64,000 bases of DNA from Burkholderiales bacterium (lineage in GTDB: Bacteria; Pseudomonadota; Gammaproteobacteria; Burkholderiales; Burkholderiaceae_C), in the NCBI GenBank assembly GCA_016000195.1, contig JAECRO010000004.1, positions 43,000 through 106,999 of the forward strand. The letters are read 5' to 3'. The notes beneath the pieces are model-generated. The model did not search any database, had not been told where the DNA came from, and saw only the letters and a list, made by a program, of their open reading frames with translations. The position numbers were made by a program, and so were the translations under genes. Numbering within the stretch: position 1 is the first letter of the stretch; the number at the start of each line of letters is the position of its first letter. Positions 9,059 to 18,106 of the stretch are shown here, piece after piece.

Positions 9059-11407
9059 TCAGAAGCGGTAGGCGAACTCGTTGGAATTGGCGACGGTGTG
9101 AACCAGATCGACAAACGCTGCGGACTTCACCGGGTCAAATTTCGTGGTGTCCTTCAGGCCGGAGGGCACGGCCACCTCGAACTTGCCGTTGGCCGCCTTG
9201 TGCTGGACCACGATCTTTTGCTCGGCCAGGAAAGACTTGAGCGCGAGGCGCTCGGTCTGGTTGGGCTCGCGTGAGTACAGGATCTGGTAGAGCCGGTTGA
9301 TCTGCGCCGTCTCGTCGCCGCCCGCCTCGTTGATCACGCGGCCGGCCAGGGCCTGCGACCAGTCGAACACCACCTCGCTGTTGAACAGCGTCAACGCCTG
9401 CAACGCCGTGGTCGTCACATCGCGCTTGTGGTGCGGCTGGTTCGGGTTGGCCGGGTCGAAGTTCTGCGTGATCGGGTAGCTGAAGCTGCGGCGCGTGAAG
9501 ATGTAGAGGCTGCGGCGGTTCCAGTCTTCCTTGTCGGTCGAAACAGCCCAGACGCGGTTGCCCTGGAAATCCTCCGCCTTGCCCACCACGTCGCCGGTCT
9601 TGACCACCGGCGGGAACACGGAAGGGCCACCGACCTTGTCGCTCAGCAGGCCCGAGGCATACAGCAGCGAGTCGCGGATCACCTCGGCTTCCAGGCGCTT
9701 GCGCGGATAGAAGGCCAGCAGCTTGTTTTCCGGATCGGCCTTGACCACGTCCAGGCGCTCGTCGGACGACTGGCGATAGACGCTGGACAGCAGGATTTCG
9801 CGGTGCAGCTTCTTGACGCTCCAGCCGTTTTTCACGAAGTTGGTGGCCAGGTAGTCGAGCAGCTCGGGGTTCGTCGGCTTGGTTCCAGCGCGGCCGAAGT
9901 CCTGCACCGTGGAGATGATGCCCTTGTCGAAGTACTGCGCCCAGACGCGATTCGCATAAACGCGCGCCGTCAGCGGGTTGCTGTCGCTGCTCAGCCAGTT
10001 GGCCAGCGCCGTGCGCCTGCCCGATGAGCTTGCGGTCGGCGTGATCGCCACTTCACCCTTGCCGCCCCACAGCGCGGGAATGGCCGGCTGCACGGCTTCG
10101 AGCGGGCGCTCGTGGATGCCGCCGAAGCGCACATGGGTGGGCGGCACTTCTTTGGTCAGTTCCAGCGCGGCGGTGAACTGGCTCGACCCCTTGGCCGGCT
10201 TGATCTTGTCGAACTGCTTGAGTTCTTCCCGCAGGGCCTTGTAGGTCTTCCACTTCTCTGCGTTGTCGGGGTTGTAGTAAACAACGCTCGGTTTCGTGCC
10301 ACTGTCTTCCAGATAGCTTGCGATTTCATTGTCGGTCGCCACAGCCTGCTTGCGCCAGTTGACCCAGCGGTCCAGCGGCGTCCACTGCGCCTCGGGCTTG
10401 AAGATCGCCTCGCGGCTGTCGGTCAGGTAACGCTCGTTGTAGTACTTGCGTCCGGCCTCGCGCACAGTGTCGAGAATGGCCTTTTGCTTGGCGCGTATGT
10501 CCTTGGTAGCCTCCTGGTAAGCCGCCTGCTGCTGCTCGTAGGCCTTGTCCCATTCGGTTTCAGTGCCCTTGGCCAGCGGCGTCTGCTCATTGAAAGCCGT
10601 GTTGGCCAGGAAGGCCTGCAATTGAAAATATTCCTTCTGGCTGACCTTGTCGGACTTGTGGTTGTGGCAGCGCGCGCAACCGACGGTGGCGGCCAGGAAG
10701 GTCTCGCCCACCAGGTCGGTCATGTCGGTCTCGATCTGGTACTTGCGCTGCACCAGGTCGCGCGAGTTGCGGTTGTCGGGGTAGCCGGCCAGGAAGCCGG
10801 TGGCAATCCTGGCGTCCTGGCTTTCTGGCCAGAGTTCGTCGCCGGCCACCTGCTCCTGAATGAAGCGGCTGAATGGCCGGTCCTGGTTGAAGGCCTTGAT
10901 CACATAGTCGCGGTAGCGCCAGTTGTTCGGACGGGTGTTGTCGTTCTGAAAACCCGTGCTGTCGGCGTAGCGCGCCAGATCGAGCCAGCGCCGCGCCTGC
11001 CGCTCGCCATAGTGCGGCGAGGCCAGCAGGCGGTCAGCCAGCTTTTCATAGGCCGTGGGCGACTTGTCGGCCACGAAGGTTTTGACCTCTTCGGGCGTTG
11101 GCAAGAGTCCCCAGGCGTCCAGCGTGGCGCGCCGGATGAAGGTGGCCCGGTCAGCCTCCTTCGAGGGCTTGAGGCCCTTGGCTTCGAGCTGGGACAGCAC
11201 GAAAGCGTCGATGGGCGTGCGCACCCAGGCCTTTTGCCTGACCTCGGGCGCCTGCGGCGCCTGCACCGGCTGGTAGGCCGACCAGGCCTTGGGCGCCGCT
11301 CCTTGCGCGGACCTGGCCGCGTCAACGACCGCCTGGGTCTGCGCCAGCACTGCAGGCCCAGCCAGAACGCCGAGCATGACTGACAGATATATCGCCTTGT
11401 TCTTCAT
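9059..11407 (-). CDS. DUF1549/DUF1553 (PSD1-type) protein with CxxCH motif
   Basis: About 782 residues with a signal peptide (MKNKAIYLSVMLGVLAGPAVLAQ). The DUF1549 part comes first (PIDAFVLSQLEAKGLKPS, ASPHYGERQARRWLDLARYADS) and contains a haem-type motif CARCH (about residues 244-248). The DUF1553 part follows (ALANWLSSDSNPLTARVYANRVW, GRAGTKPTNPELLDYLA, VYRQSS). The usual N-terminal planctomycete cytochrome domain (PSCyt1) is absent, so the only haem site is inside DUF1549. It is transcribed ahead of the DUF1501 gene. I chose the ATG at 11407 over one five codons upstream because the signal peptide begins there. Function unknown; a secreted redox-linked hydrolase is a guess. Confidence 0.85.
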   Translation of the reverse strand: MKNKAIYLSVMLGVLAGPAVLAQTQAVVDAARSAQGAAPKAWSAYQPVQAPQAPEVRQKAWVRTPIDAFVLSQLEAKGLKPSKEADRATFIRRATLDAWGLLPTPEEVKTFVADKSPTAYEKLADRLLASPHYGERQARRWLDLARYADSTGFQNDNTRPNNWRYRDYVIKAFNQDRPFSRFIQEQVAGDELWPESQDARIATGFLAGYPDNRNSRDLVQRKYQIETDMTDLVGETFLAATVGCARCHNHKSDKVSQKEYFQLQAFLANTAFNEQTPLAKGTETEWDKAYEQQQAAYQEATKDIRAKQKAILDTVREAGRKYYNERYLTDSREAIFKPEAQWTPLDRWVNWRKQAVATDNEIASYLEDSGTKPSVVYYNPDNAEKWKTYKALREELKQFDKIKPAKGSSQFTAALELTKEVPPTHVRFGGIHERPLEAVQPAIPALWGGKGEVAITPTASSSGRRTALANWLSSDSNPLTARVYANRVWAQYFDKGIISTVQDFGRAGTKPTNPELLDYLATNFVKNGWSVKKLHREILLSSVYRQSSDERLDVVKADPENKLLAFYPRKRLEAEVIRDSLLYASGLLSDKVGGPSVFPPVVKTGDVVGKAEDFQGNRVWAVSTDKEDWNRRSLYIFTRRSFSYPITQNFDPANPNQPHHKRDVTTTALQALTLFNSEVVFDWSQALAGRVINEAGGDETAQINRLYQILYSREPNQTERLALKSFLAEQKIVVQHKAANGKFEVAVPSGLKDTTKFDPVKSAAFVDLVHTVANSNEFAYRF

Positions 11408-11859
11408 TACCGTGTACCCCAAAAAACATAAATCGATTTATGCATTTACTTACTCCATTTGCGAGCGCAAGCCCATGCCTTTTTCAAATGCCACCACTCG
11501 TCCGCGACACACACACAAAAGAGCGTGCAGACAGATGAAAAATGGCAAATCCGAAGAAGCAATATGCAACCATCATGCCAACCAACAATCACTCTTGAAA
11601 TAAACAAAAATTACACATAACTCATTGTTTTAAATGAATATTTTTTTATTTCATTTGAATATTTAATATTTAACTAAAACAATATCAAGCATCAATGACG
11701 AGGCCTGCCTGAATATCAACAGGCCAATAGCTTGAATCTCAACAGTGCCGTTAAATAATCAGCACAAATAGGTAAAAACCCATCAAAAAAGCATGGCATA
11801 AATCCTGCTAAATCTTGCCGGTAAATCATTTTCCAGCCACCAAAGAAGGGTTATTCAAG
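11408..11859. promoter_or_regulatory. AT-rich divergent intergenic region
   Basis: About 450 bp between the divergently transcribed PSD1 gene and the porin gene, strikingly AT-rich against the flanks from about 11,560 to 11,800. It holds an imperfect dyad around 11,630-11,665 (TTTAAATGAA, T-rich centre, TTCATTTGAA). The two transcription units very likely start here. The porin ribosome site GAAGGG at 11845-11850 lies 9 bp before its GTG. I see no gene in it and cannot assign a regulator. Confidence 0.5.
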
Positions 11860-13374
11860 GTGCCATCTTTTAAAACAACAGCGCTGGCCACGGCCGTGCT
11901 GCTCGCTTTGTCGAGTGGTGCGGTGCAGGCGCAGGCGCAGCCAGCCAATGAAATCCAGTCCCTGAAGGGCACCGTCGAGGATCTTCGCAAGCAGTTGGAG
12001 GAACTGCGCGGATTGATACAGCAACGGGGCGCTGTCGCGCCAGCGCCGGGTGGCGCCACCGCCGCCAGCGCAGGGGAAAGCCAGGAGTCCGTTGATGCCC
12101 GGACGGCGGCGACCAAGGCCGACATCCAGGGCATGCGCACCGACCTGGAGAACTACAAGTACGACCAGTCGCGCCTGCAGGAGCGCAACATCCCCAGCGT
12201 GACGCGCAACACCAAGATCGGTGGCTCGGTCACGGTCCGCTACGACATCCAGAATCCGGAGGCGCCGCCGTCGAGCGCCTCCAGCGGCTTCGGTCCGACC
12301 GACCCGCGCCACAGGGGTTTCAACGCCTCGGCCTTCGGCCTGAACTTTGCCGGCAACCTCTACCGCGACTACGCTGAAGGCCGCAACCTCACCTACCGCC
12401 TGGCCCTGACCAGCCAGAACACCGCCAGCAGTTCATCGACCAGCGTCAACCTGACCGATGCCTATCTGCGCTACAGCTTCCAGCCGGCATCGGGCAATGC
12501 GGAAGATCCGCTGGGCACCATCACCCTGGGCCAGCAAACCGTGCCCTTCGGGCAGGACGCACAGGCGCAGGATCCTGAAGTCAAGGCTGTCATTGGCAAC
12601 GCGGGCTTCGTCTCCGGCCTGGGCCTGAACACGCGCCAGACGGGCCTGGTCCTTTCCGGCGATTACGACCCCTATGTCGATTTCACCAACAACTACCGCG
12701 CGCCCTTGCTGGCCTACTCGCTGGGTTTCTTCAATGGCAATGGCGCCAACAAGGCCGACAACAACAACTACATCGACACCGTCGGCCGCTTGGTCTATAC
12801 GCTGCCGGTGGACTACAGCAGCTGGCTGCGTCAGTTGCAGATTGGCGGCTCCTACTACCGCGGATACACGTCGCTCGGCACGGCCAGCACCACGGCCACC
12901 ACCGCCGCCACCAGCAAAGGCCATAACAATCGTTACGGCATGGACGTCAACTGGACCCATTTACCCTATTCGGTTGCCTACGAGCGGGCCTATGGCAAAC
13001 AGGAGCTGCTGGCTGCCACAGCCGCGAACCCCGACCGCTACCAGCGCGGCATGGGCCAGTACATCAACTTCGGCTACACCTGGGGCGAGCAGTTCCTCGC
13101 CAGCTCCAGGCAGCAGGGCAAGTTTGACGACTACTGGCCGAAGTCCTTCCAGACCTTCATCCGGTTTGACGAGTGGGATCCCAACCGCAGCGGCTCTGTC
13201 GTCAATGACAAGCAATTCGTCACCACGCTGGGCCTGAATGTGTTTTTTGCTGAAACCACCAAGTTCCAGATCAACTACCTGCACATCCGCAACCAACTCG
13301 GCGGCGCTGCGCCGACGGCGGCCCGACCGGCTTCGGTCAACGCCATCCAGGCCCTGCTGAACGCCACGTTCTAA
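11860..13374 (+). CDS. Outer-membrane porin-like protein
   Basis: A 504-residue protein. The start is taken at GTG 11860, not the in-frame ATG at 11815: GAAGGG is correctly spaced and translation then begins with a clean signal peptide (PSFKTTALATAVLLALSSGAVQA). A short coiled-coil follows (EIQSLKGTVEDLRKQLEELRGLIQQ region), as in trimeric phosphate/pyrophosphate-selective porins. Beyond it are alternating aromatic beta-strands (YRLALTSQNT, AYLRYSFQPAS, YINFGYTWGEQ, KFQINYLHIRNQ). No typical terminal Phe signature beyond the final LLNATF. It is followed 27 bp later by the ABC substrate-binding gene, so it probably lets that substrate cross the outer membrane. Confidence 0.75.
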   Translation: MPSFKTTALATAVLLALSSGAVQAQAQPANEIQSLKGTVEDLRKQLEELRGLIQQRGAVAPAPGGATAASAGESQESVDARTAATKADIQGMRTDLENYKYDQSRLQERNIPSVTRNTKIGGSVTVRYDIQNPEAPPSSASSGFGPTDPRHRGFNASAFGLNFAGNLYRDYAEGRNLTYRLALTSQNTASSSSTSVNLTDAYLRYSFQPASGNAEDPLGTITLGQQTVPFGQDAQAQDPEVKAVIGNAGFVSGLGLNTRQTGLVLSGDYDPYVDFTNNYRAPLLAYSLGFFNGNGANKADNNNYIDTVGRLVYTLPVDYSSWLRQLQIGGSYYRGYTSLGTASTTATTAATSKGHNNRYGMDVNWTHLPYSVAYERAYGKQELLAATAANPDRYQRGMGQYINFGYTWGEQFLASSRQQGKFDDYWPKSFQTFIRFDEWDPNRSGSVVNDKQFVTTLGLNVFFAETTKFQINYLHIRNQLGGAAPTAARPASVNAIQALLNATF

Positions 13375-13401
13375 CCCCCACATCGACTCCGGAGTACCCC
13401 C

Positions 13402-14490
13402 ATGAAACGTCGCTTATTCAATTCAACCCTGCTTGCCGGGCTGGGCGCCCCCGCCCTCATCGGCCTGGGCGGCCAGGCCCGCGCGGCTGGCAAACCCACC
13501 ACCATCCGCATCGGTTTCCCCGGTGCCGGTACCGGCGGTCGTCCTTTGCCCACCTCGGGCTTTCCCGCCAATTCGGTCTTCCGCGGCGAGATCGAACAGG
13601 AATTCGCAGCAGAGGGCATCAAGATCGAGTGGAAATATTTTGTCGGCGCCGGCCCGGCCCTCAATGAGTCCTATGCCAACGGCCTGCTGGACTTCTGCTT
13701 CGGCCACGGCGACCTGCCGCTGATCGTCGGCCGCTCGACCGGCCTGAAGCACAAGATCCTGCTGTCATCGGGCCGGGGCGGTGACGTGTACGTGGTGACA
13801 CCGGCATCGTCTCCTGCCAAGTCGGTCGCTGACCTCAAGGGTAAGACGCTGTCGGTGCAAAAAGGCACGGCAGGCCAGCTGACGCTGTACCGCGTGCTGG
13901 CCAAGTACGGCTTCAACGATCCGGAAAAAGAGTTCCGCATCATCAGCCAGATCCGCGACGACCGCGTGGCCTCTCTGGCCACGGGCGACATTGCCGGCGC
14001 CATCGAATCCCCGTTCGGCCTAGAGGCGCGCGGCGTGGCCAAGCGCGTGGCCGAAATCTTCGACGATCCGGCCATCAACGCACCCGGCTCGGTCTGGGTG
14101 GGCGAGGCCTTTGAGCAGCAGTACCCGGACATCGTGCAGCGCATCGTGACCCGCCTGGTGAAGGTGGCGCACTGGAGCACCCAGGAAGCCAACCGCGAGA
14201 CGCAGTACCAGCTGTGGACACGCTCGGGTACGAGCACCTACATCGACAACAAAAACAGCTGGGACCGCGTCAAGGATCTGCGCACGCGCATCAACCCGCT
14301 GCTGGACGACTACTACCTGGCGGCCATCAACAAGTCCATCGAGGAAACCAAGAAGTACAAGCTGACCCGCAGGCCGGTCAGCCTGGACGGCTGGATCGAA
14401 CGCAAGTACCTCAACAACGCCCTGCGCGAGCTGAAGCTGGAGAACTACTGGCCCACGCAGGACGCGGCGGGCAAGTTCATCGCGGCCTGA
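13402..14490 (+). CDS. ABC transporter periplasmic binding protein (SsuA/NMT1-like)
   Basis: A 362-residue exported binding protein. The N-terminus MKRRLFNSTLLAGLGAPALIGLGGQARA is a signal peptide with an Arg pair, possibly Tat. The core matches the SsuA/TauA/NMT1 group: SYANGLLDFCFGHGDLP, the DLKGKTLSVQKGTAGQ stretch and a DRVASLATGDIAGAIESPFG segment. Related proteins bind aliphatic sulfonates, taurine, nitrate or riboflavin-type ligands. Two permeases and an ATPase follow on the same strand. The substrate cannot be fixed from sequence; sulfonates or sulfate esters would fit the nearby DUF1501 gene, as inference. Confidence 0.85.
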   Translation: MKRRLFNSTLLAGLGAPALIGLGGQARAAGKPTTIRIGFPGAGTGGRPLPTSGFPANSVFRGEIEQEFAAEGIKIEWKYFVGAGPALNESYANGLLDFCFGHGDLPLIVGRSTGLKHKILLSSGRGGDVYVVTPASSPAKSVADLKGKTLSVQKGTAGQLTLYRVLAKYGFNDPEKEFRIISQIRDDRVASLATGDIAGAIESPFGLEARGVAKRVAEIFDDPAINAPGSVWVGEAFEQQYPDIVQRIVTRLVKVAHWSTQEANRETQYQLWTRSGTSTYIDNKNSWDRVKDLRTRINPLLDDYYLAAINKSIEETKKYKLTRRPVSLDGWIERKYLNNALRELKLENYWPTQDAAGKFIAA

Positions 14491-14565
14491 AGAGCCAAGC
14501 CCCGAAGCGAATCGGCCATCGGCGCCCAGCCGGTGGCCATCTGACAACCCACTGGAGTCAGTGCC

Positions 14566-15429
14566 ATGAGCGCATCCACCGCCGATATCAACGTCTTTCC
14601 TGTTTCCTTTGCGCGAGCCGAATCGGCCCGCTGGCATCGGCATGCGCTGGGTGCCGCCAAGGCCGGCCTGAAGGCAGCGCACACGCTGCTGCTCGGCCTG
14701 ATCCTGCCCGTCTTGCTGTTTGCGCTGTGGTGGATCGCCACCGAGCACCACTGGGTGGCCGAGCAGATATTGCCGCCACCGGCTTTCGTCTGGGACTCGC
14801 TCAAAGATGTGCTGGCATCGGGCGAGTTGCAGGGCCATGTCATGTTCAGCGCCGCGCGCGTTGCCTGGAGCCTGCTGATCGGCGGCTCGGTGGGATTGCT
14901 GCTGGGCTTTGGCATGGGCCTGTCACGCACTTTCAAGGCTTACGTTTTTCCCACCTTCGATGTGCTGGCCCAGTTGCCGGTTCTGGGCTGGATTCCGCTG
15001 CTGATCATCTTTGTCGGCATCGAGGAGCCCCTGAAAGTGACCGCCGTGTCCATCGCGGTGGTCGTTCCGGTGGCATTGAGCACGCTCAGCGGCATTGCCA
15101 ACATTCCGCAGGCCCTGCTCGAAGTCGGGCGGGTTTACCAGTTCAGCGCTTTGCAGACCATCCGCCGCATCGTGCTGCCCGCCGCCGCGCCCAGCCTGTT
15201 CACCGGCCTGCGCCAGGGCGTGATGCAGGCCTGGATTTCCGTCATCTTTGTCGAGCTGCTCTCGTCCAGCGAAGGGCTGGGCTTTTTCATGGCCTACAGC
15301 CGCTCGCTCAGCCAGATCGACATGGTGATCGTGGCCATGCTGGCCATCGGCGTGGTTGGCATCGTCATCGAACTGGGCCTGCGCCTGATTGAGTCGCGCC
15401 TGCAAGGCTGGCGCCGTTCGGCTTTTTGA
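14566..15429 (+). CDS. ABC transporter permease (SsuC/TauC-type), first copy
   Basis: A 287-residue inner-membrane protein with about six hydrophobic segments and the BPD-transport EAA-like loop (IPQALLEVGRVYQFSALQ, then IRRIVLPAAAPSLFTGLR), which contacts the ATPase. A conserved LGWIPLLIIFVGIEEPLK stretch places it in the SsuC/TauC/NrtB group. It starts 75 bp after the binding protein and ends 15 bp before a second permease of the same group. Two permeases instead of one imply a heterodimeric membrane channel. Confidence 0.87.
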   Translation: MSASTADINVFPVSFARAESARWHRHALGAAKAGLKAAHTLLLGLILPVLLFALWWIATEHHWVAEQILPPPAFVWDSLKDVLASGELQGHVMFSAARVAWSLLIGGSVGLLLGFGMGLSRTFKAYVFPTFDVLAQLPVLGWIPLLIIFVGIEEPLKVTAVSIAVVVPVALSTLSGIANIPQALLEVGRVYQFSALQTIRRIVLPAAAPSLFTGLRQGVMQAWISVIFVELLSSSEGLGFFMAYSRSLSQIDMVIVAMLAIGVVGIVIELGLRLIESRLQGWRRSAF

Positions 15430-15444
15430 CTGCAAGCAAACACC

Positions 15445-16263
15445 ATGTCCGATACCGCACCCCTTGTTTCCGCCGGCATCTCATCGGCCACATCAGACAG
15501 CAAAACCGCCTTCGATTGGCGTGGGCTGGTGTTGCCCATCGCCTTCGTGATCGTCTGGTACGCCGTCACTGCGCTTGAGCTGGTCAACACCAAACTGATC
15601 GTGCCGCCCGCCGGCGTCGTGGCCCAGGGCCTGAAAGAGCTGGCCAATGGCAGTTTTTACCTCGGCATCGGCCTGAGCCTGTGGCGCGACCTGTCCGGCT
15701 TCACGCTGGGCGCGCTCGCTGGCATCGCCGTGGGCGCGCTGATCGGCGTCTCGCACCTGGCCGACAAGGTCATCGGCCCGACGTTTCACACCGCGCGCCA
15801 GATCTCGCTGTTTGCCTGGCTGCCGTTGCTGTCGGCGCTGGTGGGCACGGGTGAGCTGTCCAAGATCATCTTCATCGGTTTTTCGGCTTTTTACCCGGTG
15901 GTGCTGGGCACGCTCGAAGGCGTGCGCGGCGTGAGCAAGGCGCATGCCGAAGTCGCCCGTGTCTATGGCTTCACCCCGGCGCAGGTGTTCTTCAGGCTGA
16001 TCCTGTCGGCCGCCTCGCCGCAAATCCTGGCCGGGCTGCGCCTGGGCCTGATCTACGCCTGGCTGGCCACCATCGGCGCGGAGTACCTGCTGGTCAACGA
16101 CGGACAGGGCATTGGCAACATCGTCTTCAAGGGCCGCATGGCCTTCAACGTGGAATTGATCATCTTTGGCCTGCTGGCCATCGGCCTGGTCGGCAACGTA
16201 TTCAACCGCATCGCGGCCGTGGCCGAGCGCCGCCTGCTGCGCTGGCGCGCCCCGGCTCGCTGA
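15445..16263 (+). CDS. ABC transporter permease (SsuC/TauC-type), second copy
   Basis: A 272-residue paralogue of the preceding permease with the same family landmarks: FAWLPLLSALVGTGELSK, the coupling loop HAEVARVYGFTPAQVFFRLILSAASPQ (positions about 15940-16020) and AWLATIGAEYLLVNDGQGIG. About six membrane helices. The two permeases are clearly diverged, so a heterodimer is more likely than a recent duplication. The ATPase gene follows after 60 bp. Confidence 0.87.
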   Translation: MSDTAPLVSAGISSATSDSKTAFDWRGLVLPIAFVIVWYAVTALELVNTKLIVPPAGVVAQGLKELANGSFYLGIGLSLWRDLSGFTLGALAGIAVGALIGVSHLADKVIGPTFHTARQISLFAWLPLLSALVGTGELSKIIFIGFSAFYPVVLGTLEGVRGVSKAHAEVARVYGFTPAQVFFRLILSAASPQILAGLRLGLIYAWLATIGAEYLLVNDGQGIGNIVFKGRMAFNVELIIFGLLAIGLVGNVFNRIAAVAERRLLRWRAPAR

Positions 16264-16323
16264 GCCCTGCCTTCTTCTCATGCCCATGCTGTCACATTCA
16301 CCTTTTTTGAAAGAAGCCCCGCC

Positions 16324-17121
16324 ATGCCCCAAGCCGGCACCATCGAGATCAAAAACCTCAACAAGTATTACGAAGTCAAGGGCCAGCCGCTCAAGGTTCT
16401 GGAAAACATTTCCCTGTCCATCCGGCCCGGCGAATTCATCAGCATCGTCGGCTCCAGCGGCTGCGGCAAATCGACGCTGCTGCGCCTGCTGATCGGACTG
16501 GAGAGCGGCTACGAAGGCCAGATACTGCTGGACGGAAAACCCATCACCGGCACCAGCCTGGAGCGAGGCATTGTGTTCCAGGAGCACCGGCTCTTCCCCT
16601 GGCTCACGGCCGAACAGAACGTCAGCCTGGGCCTGCTCAACGCGCCCGGCACGCAGGCTGCCAAGAACAAGAGCGTGCAGGAACACATCAATCTGGTGGG
16701 CCTGAAGGGCTTCGAGAAAGCCTATCCCTACCAGTTGTCCGGCGGCATGTCGCAACGCGTGGCGATTGCCCGCGCGCTGGTCAATCGCCCGGAAGTATTG
16801 CTGCTCGACGAGCCGTTCGGCGCCCTGGACGCCCTGACGCGCTCGCACCTGCAGCAGGAGCTGCAACGCATCTGGCAGGCTGAAGGCATCACCGCCATCC
16901 TGGTGACGCACGATGTCGAGGAGGCCGTCTTCCTGGGCGACCGCATCGTGGTGATGCAGCCGCGCCCCGGCCGCATCAAGCGCATCGTCGATGTGCCGCT
17001 GGCGCGCACGCGCGAGCGTGGCAGCTACGACTTCGCCGCCATCAAGGACGACGTTCTGGGCGAGTTCAGCCACGAGCCGCGCGCCCCAGACCCTGCCACG
17101 GCCTTGGCGCTTGCAGCCTGA
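16324..17121 (+). CDS. ABC transporter ATP-binding protein (SsuB/TauB-type)
   Basis: A 265-residue nucleotide-binding subunit. Walker A GSSGCGKST, Q-loop in VFQEHRLFPWL, signature LSGGMSQR, Walker B VLLLDEPFGALD and the switch His in LVTHDVEEA are all present. The DEPFGALD form and the DVEEAVFLGDRI extension are typical of the sulfonate/nitrate/taurine group. It powers the two permeases upstream. The C-terminal tail (RAPDPATALALAA) is not conserved. Confidence 0.9.
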   Translation: MPQAGTIEIKNLNKYYEVKGQPLKVLENISLSIRPGEFISIVGSSGCGKSTLLRLLIGLESGYEGQILLDGKPITGTSLERGIVFQEHRLFPWLTAEQNVSLGLLNAPGTQAAKNKSVQEHINLVGLKGFEKAYPYQLSGGMSQRVAIARALVNRPEVLLLDEPFGALDALTRSHLQQELQRIWQAEGITAILVTHDVEEAVFLGDRIVVMQPRPGRIKRIVDVPLARTRERGSYDFAAIKDDVLGEFSHEPRAPDPATALALAA

Positions 17122-17189
17122 TGGATCCGCCCGCTTTTTCTCCCCCACCTTCAACCTCAACCCTTTCCTTCTTCTGAAGACAAGCGCCC

Positions 17190-17936
17190 ATGACTCCTTC
17201 TTTCAAGACTTCCCCATTCAAGGCATCCAAAGCGCGCACTGTCGCCTGGGTGTTCGCTGCCGTGGCAGCCGTCCCGCTGTTCGCACTGGCCCAATCGGCC
17301 AGTCCTCCTCCTCCGGCCCCGGTGTCAGCCGCTGAAGCGGCCAAACTCTTCAGCTTTTTCATCACCAGCCAAGGCGCCGGCAAGGGTGCCGACCTCGGTG
17401 GTCTGGCGGGAGCCGACGCCCATTGCCAGAAGCTGGCCAGCGCCGTTGGCGCGGGCAACAAGACCTGGCACGCCTACCTGAGCACCCAGGCCAGCGGCGG
17501 CCAGGCAGCCGTCAATGCACGCGACCGGATCGGCCATGGCCCCTGGTACAACACCCGTGGCGCGGTGGTGGCCAAGGATCTGGTCCATCTCCATGGCGAC
17601 ACCCTGGAGACGGCGCGCCTGGGCAACAACCTGAGCTGGGCCACGGCCTTTTCTGAAAAGAATGAGCCCGTCAAGCGCGCGGGCGACAAGCCCAACGAGC
17701 ACGACATCCTGACCGGCTCGCAGCCCGACGGGCGCGCCTACACCGACGACGCGGACCACACCTGCAAAAACTACACCAGCAGCGCAGCCGATGGCTCCGC
17801 GCAATTGGGCCACTTTGACCGCACGGGCGGCGGCAACACGTCGTGGAATTCGACGCACCGCAGCCGGGGTTGCGGACAGGACAACCTGGTGAGCACCGGC
17901 GGCGCGGGCCTGCTTTACTGCTTTGCCGTGAATTGA
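17190..17936 (+). CDS. Secreted lectin/endostatin-like protein
   Basis: A 248-residue exported protein; the signal peptide runs to about residue 35 (LFALAQS). The mature part has KLFSFFITSQGAGKGADLGG, ADAHCQKLA, KTWHAYLST, ARDRIGHGPWYNTRG and a C-terminal YCFAVN, with spaced cysteines that could pair. This layout matches bacterial proteins annotated as lectins with an endostatin/C-type-lectin-like fold. It begins 68 bp after the ABC ATPase and ends just before a strong terminator, so it may be the last gene of the porin/ABC unit. Ligand unknown. Confidence 0.65.
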   Translation: MTPSFKTSPFKASKARTVAWVFAAVAAVPLFALAQSASPPPPAPVSAAEAAKLFSFFITSQGAGKGADLGGLAGADAHCQKLASAVGAGNKTWHAYLSTQASGGQAAVNARDRIGHGPWYNTRGAVVAKDLVHLHGDTLETARLGNNLSWATAFSEKNEPVKRAGDKPNEHDILTGSQPDGRAYTDDADHTCKNYTSSAADGSAQLGHFDRTGGGNTSWNSTHRSRGCGQDNLVSTGGAGLLYCFAVN

Positions 17937-17955
17937 GAGAAGGGGGAGCCTCGCA

Positions 17956-17988
17956 GGCCCGGCGACCGCAAGGCGCCGGGCCTTTTTT
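17956..17988 (+). terminator. Rho-independent terminator
   Basis: Perfect 9-bp GC stem GGCCCGGCG (17956-17964) and CGCCGGGCC (17974-17982) with a 9-base loop, followed by six T (17983-17988). It lies 20 bp after the lectin-like gene and closes the plus-strand porin/ABC unit ahead of the oppositely oriented ccm operon. Confidence 0.92.
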
Positions 17989-18106
17989 AGGGCTGCGGCG
18001 CACATTTTTTAAGTTATTTTGGCCTCTGGCGCACTATGGACGGGCGTTAGCAGCTATCAATAAAGGAGCGTTTCTCAAGCTGCATAGGACGCGCCCACGT
18101 CAGGAT

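Noticed and set aside
11815..11859. Upstream ATG start for the porin
   Set aside because: It would put 15 residues ahead of a clean signal peptide, whereas GTG 11860 has a well-spaced GAAGGG.
15493..17160. 555-codon minus-strand open frame
   Set aside because: Antisense to the second permease and ATPase of the ABC importer, which carry all expected motifs.
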